A stretch of 64,000 nt of DNA from Microthrixaceae bacterium (GTDB lineage: Bacteria > Actinomycetota > Acidimicrobiia > Acidimicrobiales > DATDAH01): the NCBI GenBank assembly GCA_020637195.1, contig JACJWK010000010.1:1-64000 (forward strand). Direction: 5' to 3'. Of this stretch, positions 8,344 to 17,479 are shown piece by piece. Below the pieces are notes generated by a model, which saw nothing but the letters and a program-made list of their open reading frames with translations, was not told where the DNA came from and ran no database searches. Made by a program: the position numbers and the translations under genes. Numbering within the stretch: the first letter of the stretch is position 1; every line of letters begins with the position of its first letter.

Positions 8344-9135
8344 ATGGGGTCGCTCGATGATGCGGTGAGGCTCGAGGCCGCGGGACCCGGCGTGTGGACC
8401 AGCTACGCCGATCCCGACCATGAGTCGATCAATGGCATGTTCGGCGGATGGACCGCAGCTGTCTCGGTGGCAGCAGTGATCGCATCGGCCGACGAGGCGC
8501 TGCGGCCCTCCGCGCTCACGATCAGCTACCTCTCGGTGGTGACACCCCAGACGACATCTGCCATCCACGTCGAACGCCTGGGCGGCAGCCGCTCGATCGA
8601 CCACTGGCGGGCCGACCTCCGGGCGTCCGATACCGGCGAGCTGCAAGCGACAGCGTCGATGGTGCTCACCGCTCGGCGCCCCACCGAGGCGCACGACCAG
8701 TGGTCGATGCCTCGGGCAGCGGCGCCGAACGCACTGCCCGAGTTCCACGCTCCCGGAACCCAGGGTCAGCAGACCGACATCCGCCGCCTGTCCGGCGACG
8801 ACGATGGGTTCGGCAGCGGCGACACGCGAACAACCCACTGGATCCGCATGGCATCGGGTCGGCAGCTCGACCACCTCCAGCTCGCCTATCTGGCAGATCA
8901 GTTCGCACCGCGCTCGTTCTACTGGGGTGTCGGCCGGCGGCCATCTGCCACCCTCACGATGACGGTCTACTTCCACGCCACCGACGACGAGCTCGCGGAG
9001 GTGGGGACCGGCTACATCCTGAACGAGGCCACCGGAACCCGAGGCTCACATGCCACCTCGGGCCAGCAGGCCCGCATGTGGAGCCCGACTGGCGCCCTTC
9101 TGGCCACGACAGAGCAACTGGCCTGGTACCGCTGA
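8344..9135 (+). CDS. TesB-like acyl-CoA thioesterase (double hotdog)
   Basis: 263 residues from the ATG at 8344, chosen because GGAGGAG lies a few bases upstream. The N-terminal half carries the hotdog signature INGMFGGWTAAV, and a second hotdog follows (TLTMTVYFHATDDELAE). This matches the TesB/4HBT_3 thioesterase family, which hydrolyses acyl-CoA to free acid and CoA. Third codon positions contain many A and T (GAT, GCA, AAT), unlike neighbouring genes, so it may be a recent acquisition. tRNA-Val lies 160 bases downstream on the other strand. Confidence 0.75.
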   Translation: MGSLDDAVRLEAAGPGVWTSYADPDHESINGMFGGWTAAVSVAAVIASADEALRPSALTISYLSVVTPQTTSAIHVERLGGSRSIDHWRADLRASDTGELQATASMVLTARRPTEAHDQWSMPRAAAPNALPEFHAPGTQGQQTDIRRLSGDDDGFGSGDTRTTHWIRMASGRQLDHLQLAYLADQFAPRSFYWGVGRRPSATLTMTVYFHATDDELAEVGTGYILNEATGTRGSHATSGQQARMWSPTGALLATTEQLAWYR

Positions 9136-9294
9136 AAGGGCTCCGACTCGACCTCGACACCCCGTGGGAGGACTGGGAGTAGAACTTCGACCACATGCGC
9201 CCGATCCGCCCACGCGAGACCGAAGTGCGCTCGTTCGAACCCTACCGCTGACCGGCGGTTCTCCACCTGGCTGTTGTGAGATCGACACAGTTCG

Positions 9295-9369
9295 TGGGCG
9301 CTACAGGACTCGAACCTGTGACCCCCTGCTTGTAAGGCAGGTGCTCTGACCAGACTGAGCTAAGCGCCC
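9295..9369 (-). tRNA. tRNA-Val(UAC)
   Basis: Full cloverleaf on the minus strand: acceptor GGGCGCT/AGCGCCC, D arm GCTC...GAGC, anticodon stem CCTGC/GCAGG with loop CTTACAA (anticodon TAC, reading GUA), and T arm ACAGG-TTCGAAT-CCTGT. Discriminator is A; CCA is not encoded. Confidence 0.95.
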
Positions 9370-9477
9370 CCGGGAGCGGCCACGCTAGCGCCCCCCTCGG
9401 ACTCGGGGTCGGGGCTCCCTTCCCGGCCGAGAGGAGGTGGGCTACCCTCGCCGGGTCGCCACCCGGGGGGTTCCTCC

Positions 9478-11748
9478 ATGTCCGTGTCCATCCTGAAGTC
9501 TCGACGGAGCGTGGTCGCCGCGGCGCTCCTCGCGGTCGGCGGTGCCGCGTGGCTCCTCGCCGGCAGCACCGCGGCGGGTGCGCAGGAACCGGAGGTCGCG
9601 GGCGCGGCCGCGTCGATCGTGCTCACCGCGGACCAGGACACGGTGGTCGCCGGCGACGACATCGACTACCACGTGACGGTCACCAACACCGGCATCGTCG
9701 CGCTGACCGGGGTCGAGGTCATCGACCCGGCGGCGCCGGCCTGCTCGGGCCCGCTCGTCGACCTCGCGCCCGAGGACGAGTTCACCTACGACTGCTCGTA
9801 CACGACGGTCGACCCCGACGACGTGGGCACCTACCCGAACGCCGCGGTCGTGATCTCGAACGAGGGCGCGCTCGCGCTCTCCGACACCGTCGAGACCACG
9901 GTCGAGGCGCCGCTGTCGGAGCTCACGGTCGTGAAGTCGGCCGACGAGACCGACGTGGTCGAGGGCGACGACATCCACTTCCACGTCGAGGTCACCAACA
10001 GCGGCAACCAGCCCCTCACCGGCGTCGGCGTCACCGACGCCAGCGTCCCGGCCTGCGACTCGGCCATCGGGGCGATGGCGCCCGACGCGGTCACCACCAT
10101 CGACTGCACCTACACCACCACCGGCGCCGATGTCGGCACGTTCAGCAACATCGCCGCGGCGGGCTCCGACCAGACCGCGCCCGTCGACTCGAACCAGGTC
10201 GACGTCACGGTGGCCGCCGAGAGCTTCGGCCTCGACGCCACCCTGGCCGTCGACCAGGACGAGGTCGTCGCCTCCGAGGACCTCGACTACCACCTCACGC
10301 TGGAGAACACGGGCAACCGGCCGCTGACCGGGCTGGTCGTCACCGACGCCGCCGTGCCCGACTGCGAGGGCCCCGTGGCCGACCTGGCCGCCGGCGCCAC
10401 GACGACGGTCGACTGCACCTACACCACCACCGACGGCGACGTCGGCACGTTCGCCAACAGCGCCTCGGTCGACTCGAACGAGCTGACGACCGTCGACAGC
10501 AACGAGGTCACGAGCACCGTCATCGAGGCCGACCCCTCGATCACCATCGACCAGGACGTCGACCAGACCTCGGTGTTCATCACCCAGGACATCGACCTGC
10601 ACATCACCCTCGAGAACACGGGCAACCAGACCCTCACCGGCATCCAGATCGTCGACTTCAAGGTGCCCGACTGCGCGGGACCGGTGCCCGACCTCGCCCC
10701 GGGCGCCAGCACCACCATCGACTGCACCCACCAGGCCGTGAAGGCCGACGCGCCGACCTTCCGCAACACCGCGGCGGTGGACACCACCCAGACGCCCCTC
10801 CTGGCGTCGAACCAGATCAGCGTGTCGGTCACCATCCCCACCTGCGGGAACCTGCCGGTCAACGTCTCGCTGGCCGAGGGTGACGTCCCCACCAACGGCA
10901 ACGACGTCATCTTGGGCACCCCGGGCCCCGACGTCATCAACGGCATGGGCGGCGTCGACCGGGTCTGCGGGCTCGGGGGGGCTGACGTCATCAACGGCGG
11001 GTCGGGCAACGACCAGCTGTTCGGGATGAACGGCGACGACGAGATCCACGGCGGGTCGGGCAACGACTACATCACCGGCGACGGCGGCGGCGGCATCAAC
11101 CCCGGTGAGGACGTGATCACCGGCGACGGCGGCGCCGACTACCTCGACGCCGGCAACGGCGCTGACCAGGTCGACGGCGGGCCGGGCAACGACACGGTGC
11201 TCGGCTACGGCGGCGACGACGTCCTCGAGGGCGGCGACGGCAACGACTACCTCGACGGCTTCGGCGGTCGTGACACGATCACCGGCGGCGCCGGCGCCGA
11301 CTCGATCTTCGGCGGCCCCATCGGCGACACGCTCGAGGGCGGCGACGGCAACGACTCGATCGTCGGCCAGGACGGCAGCGACACCATCCGGGGTGGCGCC
11401 GGCACCGACACCCTGGTGGGCGGCAACGGCACCGACCTGCTGCTGGGCGACGGCGGGGACGACAACATCTCGGGCCAGGTGGGCAACGACACCGCCCGGG
11501 GCGGGCCCGGCAACGACGCGGTGCAGGGCGGCGCCGGCAACGACACCGTCCGGGGCAGCGGCGGCAACGACGTCGTGTTCGGCGACGCCGGCAACGACCG
11601 GGTGTTCGGCGACGCCGGCATCGACCGGGTGCTCGGCGGGCCCGGCAACGACCGGCTGAGCGGCGGTACCGGCCAGGACGGCTGCTTCGGTGACTCCGGG
11701 TTCGACGTGGCCGACGCCACCTGCGACGCCACCGCCGGCGTGCCCTGA
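9478..11748 (+). CDS. Secreted protein with four two-cysteine beta-sandwich repeats and RTX-type C-terminus
   Basis: 756 residues. Residues 1-35 form a Sec signal peptide (KSRR, a hydrophobic stretch, then AGA-QEP). Four DUF11/CARDB-like repeats follow at about 46-143, 148-247, 252-348 and 355-453. Each has the pattern DDIDYHVTVTNTG, a PxCxGP loop and a DCxYTT strand, with one cysteine in each of the last two (a likely disulfide). From about residue 473 to near the end there are roughly two dozen RTX nonapeptides (GGxGNDxxx), which fold as a calcium-filled beta-roll. No sortase motif, membrane anchor or adjacent type I secretion genes are seen. Likely an extracellular or surface structural protein; function unknown. 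Confidence 0.85.
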   Translation: MSVSILKSRRSVVAAALLAVGGAAWLLAGSTAAGAQEPEVAGAAASIVLTADQDTVVAGDDIDYHVTVTNTGIVALTGVEVIDPAAPACSGPLVDLAPEDEFTYDCSYTTVDPDDVGTYPNAAVVISNEGALALSDTVETTVEAPLSELTVVKSADETDVVEGDDIHFHVEVTNSGNQPLTGVGVTDASVPACDSAIGAMAPDAVTTIDCTYTTTGADVGTFSNIAAAGSDQTAPVDSNQVDVTVAAESFGLDATLAVDQDEVVASEDLDYHLTLENTGNRPLTGLVVTDAAVPDCEGPVADLAAGATTTVDCTYTTTDGDVGTFANSASVDSNELTTVDSNEVTSTVIEADPSITIDQDVDQTSVFITQDIDLHITLENTGNQTLTGIQIVDFKVPDCAGPVPDLAPGASTTIDCTHQAVKADAPTFRNTAAVDTTQTPLLASNQISVSVTIPTCGNLPVNVSLAEGDVPTNGNDVILGTPGPDVINGMGGVDRVCGLGGADVINGGSGNDQLFGMNGDDEIHGGSGNDYITGDGGGGINPGEDVITGDGGADYLDAGNGADQVDGGPGNDTVLGYGGDDVLEGGDGNDYLDGFGGRDTITGGAGADSIFGGPIGDTLEGGDGNDSIVGQDGSDTIRGGAGTDTLVGGNGTDLLLGDGGDDNISGQVGNDTARGGPGNDAVQGGAGNDTVRGSGGNDVVFGDAGNDRVFGDAGIDRVLGGPGNDRLSGGTGQDGCFGDSGFDVADATCDATAGVP
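10960..11690 (+). repeat. RTX nonapeptide-coding repeats
   Basis: Degenerate 27-base repeats built on GGC-GGC-x-GGC-AAC-GAC encode the glycine/aspartate nonapeptides of the secreted protein. Boundaries are approximate. Confidence 0.7.
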
Positions 11749-11791
11749 GCCACCGCGCCGCGCCGGGGAACCCGCGCCGGGAGGTCGGCCC

Positions 11792-12295
11792 TCAGGCCAC
11801 CTCCCAGCCGGGGCGCGGCTCGTTGGCGGCCCGGGCCAGCGCGATGAGCGCCGTGGTGGTCTCCACCTGGAGCTCCGGCAGCTCGTCGGGTGGGAACCAG
11901 CGCACCTCGGCGATCTCGGGCGACACCGGTCGCACGGCGTCGAGGTCGGCGCCGGCGGCCGGTCGGGCGCGGTAGACCAGGTCGACCCGCTGGGGCACCG
12001 CGTCGACCACCGGCGCCGGCTCGCCGGCGAGCTCGACGTCGAGACCGACCTCCTCCCAGACCTCTCGCCGGGCGGCGTCCGCGGGCTCCTCGCGCCGGTT
12101 GAGCAGGCCGCCCGGGACGCCCCAACGGCTCCGGTAGCTGTGGCGGATCAACAAGACGGCCCCGTCGCGCCGCTCGATCACGCACATCGCGCCGACCGTG
12201 TACGACGGGGCGATCGTGCGCACCACCCAGCGTCGCCCGAGGGTGGGGAGGCGCTGGTAGCACCGCAGGGCGAAGCGGTGGAGGCGAGCCGGCAC
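11792..12295 (-). CDS. NUDIX hydrolase
   Basis: 167 residues from a GTG at 12295, only 4 bases after the stop of the upstream IMPase-like gene, so the two are co-transcribed. The Nudix box is complete: GGLLNRREEPADAARREVWEEVGL, matching G-x5-E-x7-REUxEExG with an Arg after the first Gly pair. The family hydrolyses nucleoside diphosphates linked to another group; the substrate is not evident. A short N-terminal extension (LHRFALRCYQRLP) precedes the fold. Confidence 0.88.
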   Translation of the reverse strand: MPARLHRFALRCYQRLPTLGRRWVVRTIAPSYTVGAMCVIERRDGAVLLIRHSYRSRWGVPGGLLNRREEPADAARREVWEEVGLDVELAGEPAPVVDAVPQRVDLVYRARPAAGADLDAVRPVSPEIAEVRWFPPDELPELQVETTTALIALARAANEPRPGWEVA

Positions 12296-12299
12296 CGGG

Positions 12300-13085
12300 T
12301 CAGGATAGGGGTGGGGGTGCGCCGAACGTCCGCCGGGCCGCCAGCAGCTCGTCGAGCAGCGCCGGGGTGGCGGCGGCCACCGGCGTGCGGCGGGCGGCGT
12401 GGTCGAGGGTGACCAGCTCGCGGTCGTGGGCGTCGACCACCGGCACGCCCGCCTCCCGGCACACCAGGAGGGCGCCGAGGTAGTCCCAGACACCGTGGGC
12501 GTCCACGGAGCAGTCGGCGAAGGCGTCGAGCGTCCCGTCGGCGACGGCGCACAGGTCGAGGGCGACCGCACCGAGTGCCCGGAACTGCGCCCAGCCGAGT
12601 TGGCGCGGGGGCAGGCCCGACAGGCCGACCAGCGCCTCGTCCAGGCGATCGCACCCGCTGGGGCGCAGCGGCGCGCCGTCGACGGTCGCGCCACCGCCGC
12701 GCCTCGCCTCGTACCGGCGCCCGGTCACGAGGTTGCGGACGTGGGCCACCAGCGGGCCCTGGTCGTCGACGACGCAGAGGCTCGTCGCGAACCACGCCAG
12801 CCGTCGCGACGCATTGGTGGAACCGTCGAGTGGATCGACGACCACCACGCGCGCCGCGTCGGGTCGGTGGGTGCCGGACTCCTCGCTCAGCACGCCCACC
12901 CCGGCCCCCTCGAGGACGTCGCGGACCGCGGCGTCGGCCACGACGTCGCTGCGGTACTGCCCGTCCCGCGCGCCCGACGGCCCCCAGTCGACGAGGGTGC
13001 CGAGCGCGTCGGCGACCGCGTCCCCGGCCCGCCGGAGCAGTGCCGGCAGTTCGTCGTCGTCCACGGGTGGCTCCTGTGTCGGCAT
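12300..13085 (-). CDS. Inositol monophosphatase-family protein
   Basis: 261 residues from the ATG at 13085, preceded by GGAGG at good spacing. IMPase motifs are present: EESG, the metal-binding DPLDGSTN with aromatic follow-up, and a C-terminal WDYLGALLVCREAG. The family removes phosphate from inositol phosphates, PAP, histidinol phosphate or fructose 1,6-bisphosphate using Mg or Li-sensitive metals; which one applies here is open. It heads a two-gene operon with the Nudix protein and is divergent from the gene at 13114. Confidence 0.85.
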   Translation of the reverse strand: MPTQEPPVDDDELPALLRRAGDAVADALGTLVDWGPSGARDGQYRSDVVADAAVRDVLEGAGVGVLSEESGTHRPDAARVVVVDPLDGSTNASRRLAWFATSLCVVDDQGPLVAHVRNLVTGRRYEARRGGGATVDGAPLRPSGCDRLDEALVGLSGLPPRQLGWAQFRALGAVALDLCAVADGTLDAFADCSVDAHGVWDYLGALLVCREAGVPVVDAHDRELVTLDHAARRTPVAAATPALLDELLAARRTFGAPPPLS

Positions 13086-13113
13086 TGTCGGACCTCCGTG
13101 GCAGGCTAGGGAC

Positions 13114-13677
13114 GTGGCCGCCATCGACGTCGCCGGTTTCATCGCTGACCTGAAGGACCACGCCGTGGACCACGGGTTCCACGTCCACGACGAGCGGCAC
13201 TTCGTCGAGTCCTACTCGCTGCGTCAGGCCTGGGAGGTCGACCTGCACCCCGAGGAGGCGTGCGGCGGCCCGCTCGACCTCCACCTGTCGCTCGAGGTCG
13301 ACCCCCGCGTCCTGCTGTCGTTCGAGGACAAGGTGCTCGAGCTCGCCGATCCCGACGAGCCGCCCGACGAGTTCCACTTCCCGATGCTGTTCACGTGGGC
13401 GCTGCCGCCCCTGCCCCTCGGCCCCGACCTGCTCGTGCTGGCCACCGAGCTCGCCGGCGTCGGCGGGCCCGACCTGCCCCTCGAGGTGTCGGCCATCGAC
13501 TCGTTCGCGTCCGTCACCGACGCCCCCGAGCGCAGCCTCGCCATCGTCGCCCGCATCGAGGTGTCGCTGGCCAAGGTGTTCCTCGGCCAGGAGCTGCTGT
13601 GCGAGGTCCTCGACCGGTGCCTCGCCGTCAGCCAGTACCTGCTCGACCGGGCCCCCGTGTGGCTCGACGAGGTCTGA
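13114..13677 (+). CDS. Conserved hypothetical protein
   Basis: 187 residues from a GTG at 13114. The protein is acidic, cytoplasmic-looking and without signal peptide, membrane segment or recognisable catalytic motif. The sequence has a two-part layout, a polar first half (FHVHDERHFVESYSLRQAWEV) and a regular amphipathic second half. Codon use (high GC3) matches real genes in this genome. The start lies 28 bases from the divergent IMPase gene. I do not recognise the family. Confidence 0.7.
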   Translation: MAAIDVAGFIADLKDHAVDHGFHVHDERHFVESYSLRQAWEVDLHPEEACGGPLDLHLSLEVDPRVLLSFEDKVLELADPDEPPDEFHFPMLFTWALPPLPLGPDLLVLATELAGVGGPDLPLEVSAIDSFASVTDAPERSLAIVARIEVSLAKVFLGQELLCEVLDRCLAVSQYLLDRAPVWLDEV

Positions 13678-13695
13678 GCGGCGGCCGAGCCCGAC

Positions 13696-15015
13696 TCAGC
13701 GGCGGCCCGAGGCCAACCACGCCCCCACCGCGAGGACGTGGCGGTCGCTCCCCCGCCGCCCCACCACCTGCACCCCGACGGGCAGCCCGTCGACCCGGGC
13801 GAACGGGACGCACAGCACCGGTAGGCCGGTGAGCGAGAAGGGCACCGTCAGCGCCAGCAGTGCCGGCCGCAGGGCGAGCGGGCCGGACTCCAGCTCGACC
13901 TCGGTGCTGCCTCGTGGCGGCGCCGGGACCGGGGCGGCCGGCAGGACGAGGGCGTCGACCCGGCCGGCGGCGGCGTCGAGCGCGTCGGCGAGCTCGGCCC
14001 GCGCGGCGTGAGCCTCCTGCTCGGCCCCGCTCGTCACCCGCTCCCCGTCCCCGAGCTGGCTCCGCACCGTCGGCGTGAAGCCATCGGGTGCGACCCGGAG
14101 GGCCTCGGCGTGCACGCGTGCCGCCTCGGGGCCCTGGATGGCCCGGAAGACGTCGAGCGCGTCCTCGATGCCGGGGAGGTCGAGGTCGACGACGTCCACG
14201 CCGGCCCGCCGGACCATGTCGAGCCACCCCTCGAAGGCGTGGCGCACGGGCCGCGACAACCGGCCCGCGAGGAAGCCGAGGGGCACGGCGAAGCGCGCGG
14301 GCATGCGGGGCAGGACGGGCGCCGGGGCGCGGCCCGCCAACACGGCGTCGAGCAGCGCCGCGTCCGCGACCGACCGGGCCAGTGGCCCGGCGTGGTCGCA
14401 CGTGAGGCTGAGGGGGAGCGCCCCGTCGAGGGGCACCCGACCGGTGGTGGGCTTGAAGCCGACGATCCCGCAGTGGCTGGCCGGGACGCGGATCGAGCCG
14501 CCGGTGTCGGTGCCCAGCGAGGCGAGGCCGATGCCCGCCGCGACGGCCACGGCCGACCCGCTGCTCGAGCCGCCCGACTGGCGCGCGGGGTCGTGGGGGT
14601 TGCGGACGTCGCCCGTCCAGGCGTTCTCCCCGGTGATGCCGTAGGCGACCTCGTGCAGGTTCGTGGTGGCGAGGACGATGGCCCCCGCCGCCCGGAGGCG
14701 GCCCACCGCCGTGCCCTGCGGGCCGAGGTCGGGAAGGGGCGCCCGGGTGCCGGCCCCGAGCGGGAAGCCGTCCACCACGAAGAGGTCCTTCACGGTGATC
14801 GGCAGTCCGTGCAGCGGGCCCACCACCTCGCCTGCGGCCAACTGCGCGTCGCGCTCGGCGGCGAGTGCCCGGGCGCCGTCGGCGTCGAGGTGGGCCACGG
14901 CGTTCAGGTCGGCGCGGTCCTCGGCGCGGGCGATCGACGCCTCCACCAGCTCGGCCGCCGTGGTGGTGCCCGCCCGCAGGGCGGCGGCCGCCGCCCCGAG
15001 CGTGTCAGCGTCCAT
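13696..15015 (-). CDS. Amidase-signature family amidase
   Basis: 439 residues. The amidase signature is complete: catalytic Lys76 in PITVKDLF, Ser150 in the GGSSSGS loop and Ser174 in TGGSIR, the Ser-cisSer-Lys triad of the family. Overall similarity is to GatA/indoleacetamide-type amidases that hydrolyse carboxamides. GatB and GatC are absent nearby, so a catabolic amidase is likelier than the tRNA amidotransferase subunit. The start overlaps the end of the sulfatase gene by 11 bases, implying translational coupling. Confidence 0.87.
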   Translation of the reverse strand: MDADTLGAAAAALRAGTTTAAELVEASIARAEDRADLNAVAHLDADGARALAAERDAQLAAGEVVGPLHGLPITVKDLFVVDGFPLGAGTRAPLPDLGPQGTAVGRLRAAGAIVLATTNLHEVAYGITGENAWTGDVRNPHDPARQSGGSSSGSAVAVAAGIGLASLGTDTGGSIRVPASHCGIVGFKPTTGRVPLDGALPLSLTCDHAGPLARSVADAALLDAVLAGRAPAPVLPRMPARFAVPLGFLAGRLSRPVRHAFEGWLDMVRRAGVDVVDLDLPGIEDALDVFRAIQGPEAARVHAEALRVAPDGFTPTVRSQLGDGERVTSGAEQEAHAARAELADALDAAAGRVDALVLPAAPVPAPPRGSTEVELESGPLALRPALLALTVPFSLTGLPVLCVPFARVDGLPVGVQVVGRRGSDRHVLAVGAWLASGRR

Positions 15016-16525
15016 CGGCGAGCGGCGCGGGGTCCCCGGCCAGGGCGGAGGGGCGCGGGACCATGGCCGGGTGCGGTGGCGGGAAGCGCCCCACGCCGCC
15101 GTCGAGCAGCATCAGTCCCGTCATGGTCCGATCGAGGTGGTTCATCCTCCACTCGAGCATGGCCTGAGCTTCGCGGAGCACGACCGCGGGATCGTGGACC
15201 TCCGTGCGCCAGGTCGGGTCGGCGGCGAGGTCGTAGCACCGCCACGAGCCGTCGCCGAAGTGGACGTAGGCGCGCTCGGCGCTGCGGCGGACCGCGAGGT
15301 GGAAGGTCTCGGGCCGGCGGTCCCAGGGCCACGGGAACTCGCCGAGGAACTGCACGACGTCACGCCAGTCCCACTCGTAGAAGGCGGCGTCGCGCCACCA
15401 CGGCGGCTCCTCGCCGTCCAGGAAAGGGGTGAGGGGCACCCCGTCGCACTGGACCGGGACCTCGATGCCCATCGCGTCGCAGAGCGTCGGGAACACGTCG
15501 ACGTTCTCGGTGAAGCGGTCGACGACCGTCCCGTGCCCTGCGGGGCGGCGGGGGTCGCGCCACAGGCCGATCACCCGGTAGCTGGCGTCGAAGAACCCGG
15601 CCTTCTCGATCAGACCCTGGTCGCCGAGCTGCTCGCCGTGGTCCGCCACCACGACGACGACGGTGTCGTCCCACCGGCCCAGGCGCTCCAGCGCCGCCCG
15701 CACGCGCCCGACCTGGTGGTCGACGTCACCGATCATCCCGTAGTACTGGGCGCGCAGGTGCCGCATCCCCTCCTCGTCGGCCGGGGCGGCGAGGCTCGGG
15801 TGCTCGAGCATGTGCCCGTGGAGGGGGTGGCGATCGTCCGCCGGGGGCACCGGGAGCGGCACGTCGGCGGGGTCGTAGGCGCGGCTCCAGTGGCCGGCGG
15901 CCGCGTAGGGCGGGTGGGGACGCAGGTACGAGGCGTGGGCGAACCAGGGCTCGCCCCCGTCGGCCTGCGCCTCGATCCAGGCGATGAGCCGGTCGGTCAG
16001 GAACGCGGAAACGCCGTGGTCGGCGGGCCGGTCGGGCTCGGTGGCCAGGACCGCCTCGGGGTCATCGGCGACGTCGTGGCCGAGCGTGCGCAGCCAGTCG
16101 ATCCAGGGCCCGACCTCGGTGGGCAGGTGCAGCACCGCGTCGAATCCGGCCAGCACCCCCTCGTAGGTGTCCAGGCGAGGGTCGTCGGGCCCGGTGGCCA
16201 ACCGGGGGTCGATGCCCTGGTCGGTGTAGCCGAACAGCGCCGGCCGGTAGCCCGCTCTGCGTGCCGCCAGCGCGAGGTTGTCGAAGCGGCTGTCGAGGGG
16301 CGTGCCGTTGCTGACCACGCGGTTGTTCATCTGGTACGTGCCGGTGTAGAGCGCGGCACGACCCGGGCTGCACGGCGCGGCCTGCGAGTAGTGGTTCGCG
16401 AGGCGCACCCCGTCGGCGGCGAGCGCGTCCAGGTTCGGGGTCTGCACGACCGGGTGGCCCGCGCACGAGAGGGAGTCCGCCCGGAACTGGTCGAGGGTGA
16501 CGAGCAGGACGTTCGGCCGGTCCAC
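15005..16525 (-). CDS. Type I sulfatase (Cys-type)
   Basis: 506 residues with no signal peptide, hence cytoplasmic. The N-terminus has the metal motif VTLDQFRAD. The sulfatase signature C52-SPGR carries the cysteine that formylglycine-generating enzyme must oxidise for activity. Further metal and active-site blocks follow (VVVADHGEQLGDQG). The family hydrolyses sulfate esters of aryl or alkyl compounds. It lies 9 bases after the alpha/beta hydrolase and overlaps the amidase, so the three form one transcription unit, possibly for stepwise breakdown of a sulfated amide or ester; that pathway is inference. Confidence 0.88.
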   Translation of the reverse strand: MDRPNVLLVTLDQFRADSLSCAGHPVVQTPNLDALAADGVRLANHYSQAAPCSPGRAALYTGTYQMNNRVVSNGTPLDSRFDNLALAARRAGYRPALFGYTDQGIDPRLATGPDDPRLDTYEGVLAGFDAVLHLPTEVGPWIDWLRTLGHDVADDPEAVLATEPDRPADHGVSAFLTDRLIAWIEAQADGGEPWFAHASYLRPHPPYAAAGHWSRAYDPADVPLPVPPADDRHPLHGHMLEHPSLAAPADEEGMRHLRAQYYGMIGDVDHQVGRVRAALERLGRWDDTVVVVVADHGEQLGDQGLIEKAGFFDASYRVIGLWRDPRRPAGHGTVVDRFTENVDVFPTLCDAMGIEVPVQCDGVPLTPFLDGEEPPWWRDAAFYEWDWRDVVQFLGEFPWPWDRRPETFHLAVRRSAERAYVHFGDGSWRCYDLAADPTWRTEVHDPAVVLREAQAMLEWRMNHLDRTMTGLMLLDGGVGRFPPPHPAMVPRPSALAGDPAPLADGR

Positions 16526-16534
16526 CGGGCCGCC

Positions 16535-17437
16535 TCAGCCGTCGGCGTGCGCGAGGAGCAGCGCTCGCAGCGCGGTGGGGTCCACGTCGGCGGGCTCGGT
16601 GGCGTCGAGGAACTCGAGCAGGGCCTCGAGGAACTCCTCCGGGCACTCGACGTGGGGGAAGTGGCCCGCACCCTCGATGATCTCGAGGCGGCTGCCGGGG
16701 ATGGCCTCGTGGGCCGCGTGGGCGTGGTCGACCGGGATGATCTCGTCCTGGTCGCCCCACACGATGAGGGTGGGCAGGTGGGCGGCTAGGTAGAGCCGGT
16801 CCAGCGCGCTCACCGTCTGGCCCCCGGGGTCCACGACGCCCCGCATCGTGCGGACGAACGCGGAGCGGTTCTGCGAGTCGGTGAGCGACCCGTAGGCGCG
16901 CCACATCTCGCTGACCCGCGCCGACCGGAGGCCCCGATCGCCCAGCCAGCGCCCGGTGGCGTCACCCCAGGGCCGCACGAAGCGCGGGAAGAGCAGGGGC
17001 ATGACGTACTCGGCACCGGGCAGGGTGAGCGCCCGCAGCATCCAGCTGACCTCGCGGCCGAGGCCGCCGCTGTTCACGAGCACGAGGCGCTCGCACAGCT
17101 CGGGGTGCTGGTACGCGAGCTGCATGGCGACGCCGCCCCCGAAGGACTGACCGACGACCGTCGCCCGGGTGACGCCGAGCACGCCCAACAGGTCGCGCAG
17201 GCCGCTGGCGACGGCCCCGAGCGAGTAGTCGCCCATGGGCTTGGCCGACTCGCCGTGACCCAGGAGGTCGGGGGCGATCACGGTGTACTCCTTGGCCAGT
17301 CTCGGCATGACCTCCTTCCAGGCCGCCGAGCTGCCGGCGATGCCGTGGATCAGGAGGAGCACCGGGCCCGAGCCGCCCATCCGGTAGCCCACCTCGTGAC
17401 CGTGGATGCGGACGTGCTGGAGGGCGAGCTCGGCCAT
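16535..17437 (-). CDS. Alpha/beta hydrolase
   Basis: 300 residues from the ATG at 17437 (an ATG at 17473 adds an unconserved tail). Canonical features: oxyanion HGIAGSS, nucleophile Ser98 in GQSFGG, acid Asp in WGDQDEIIP, and catalytic His in GAGHFPHVE. Closest in feel to esterases, haloperoxidases and meta-cleavage hydrolases. First gene of the hydrolase-sulfatase-amidase run. Confidence 0.87.
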   Translation of the reverse strand: MAELALQHVRIHGHEVGYRMGGSGPVLLLIHGIAGSSAAWKEVMPRLAKEYTVIAPDLLGHGESAKPMGDYSLGAVASGLRDLLGVLGVTRATVVGQSFGGGVAMQLAYQHPELCERLVLVNSGGLGREVSWMLRALTLPGAEYVMPLLFPRFVRPWGDATGRWLGDRGLRSARVSEMWRAYGSLTDSQNRSAFVRTMRGVVDPGGQTVSALDRLYLAAHLPTLIVWGDQDEIIPVDHAHAAHEAIPGSRLEIIEGAGHFPHVECPEEFLEALLEFLDATEPADVDPTALRALLLAHADG

Positions 17438-17479
17438 CGGGACAGCTTTCCACGCCGGCCCGGCGTGCGGCACGCCCGC

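Noticed and set aside
7876..8976. 366-codon minus-strand frame over the intergenic region and thioesterase
   Set aside because: Cys/Arg/His-rich composition and no motif, whereas the plus-strand thioesterase has a good ribosome site and family pattern.
9136..9294. Attachment-site copy of the tRNA-Val end
   Set aside because: A short TTCGAACCC near 9235 resembles a T arm, but no duplicate of the tRNA 3' end of useful length was found.
10960..11690. CRISPR-like repeat array
   Set aside because: The repeats are coding, in frame and degenerate (RTX nonapeptides), with no unique spacers.
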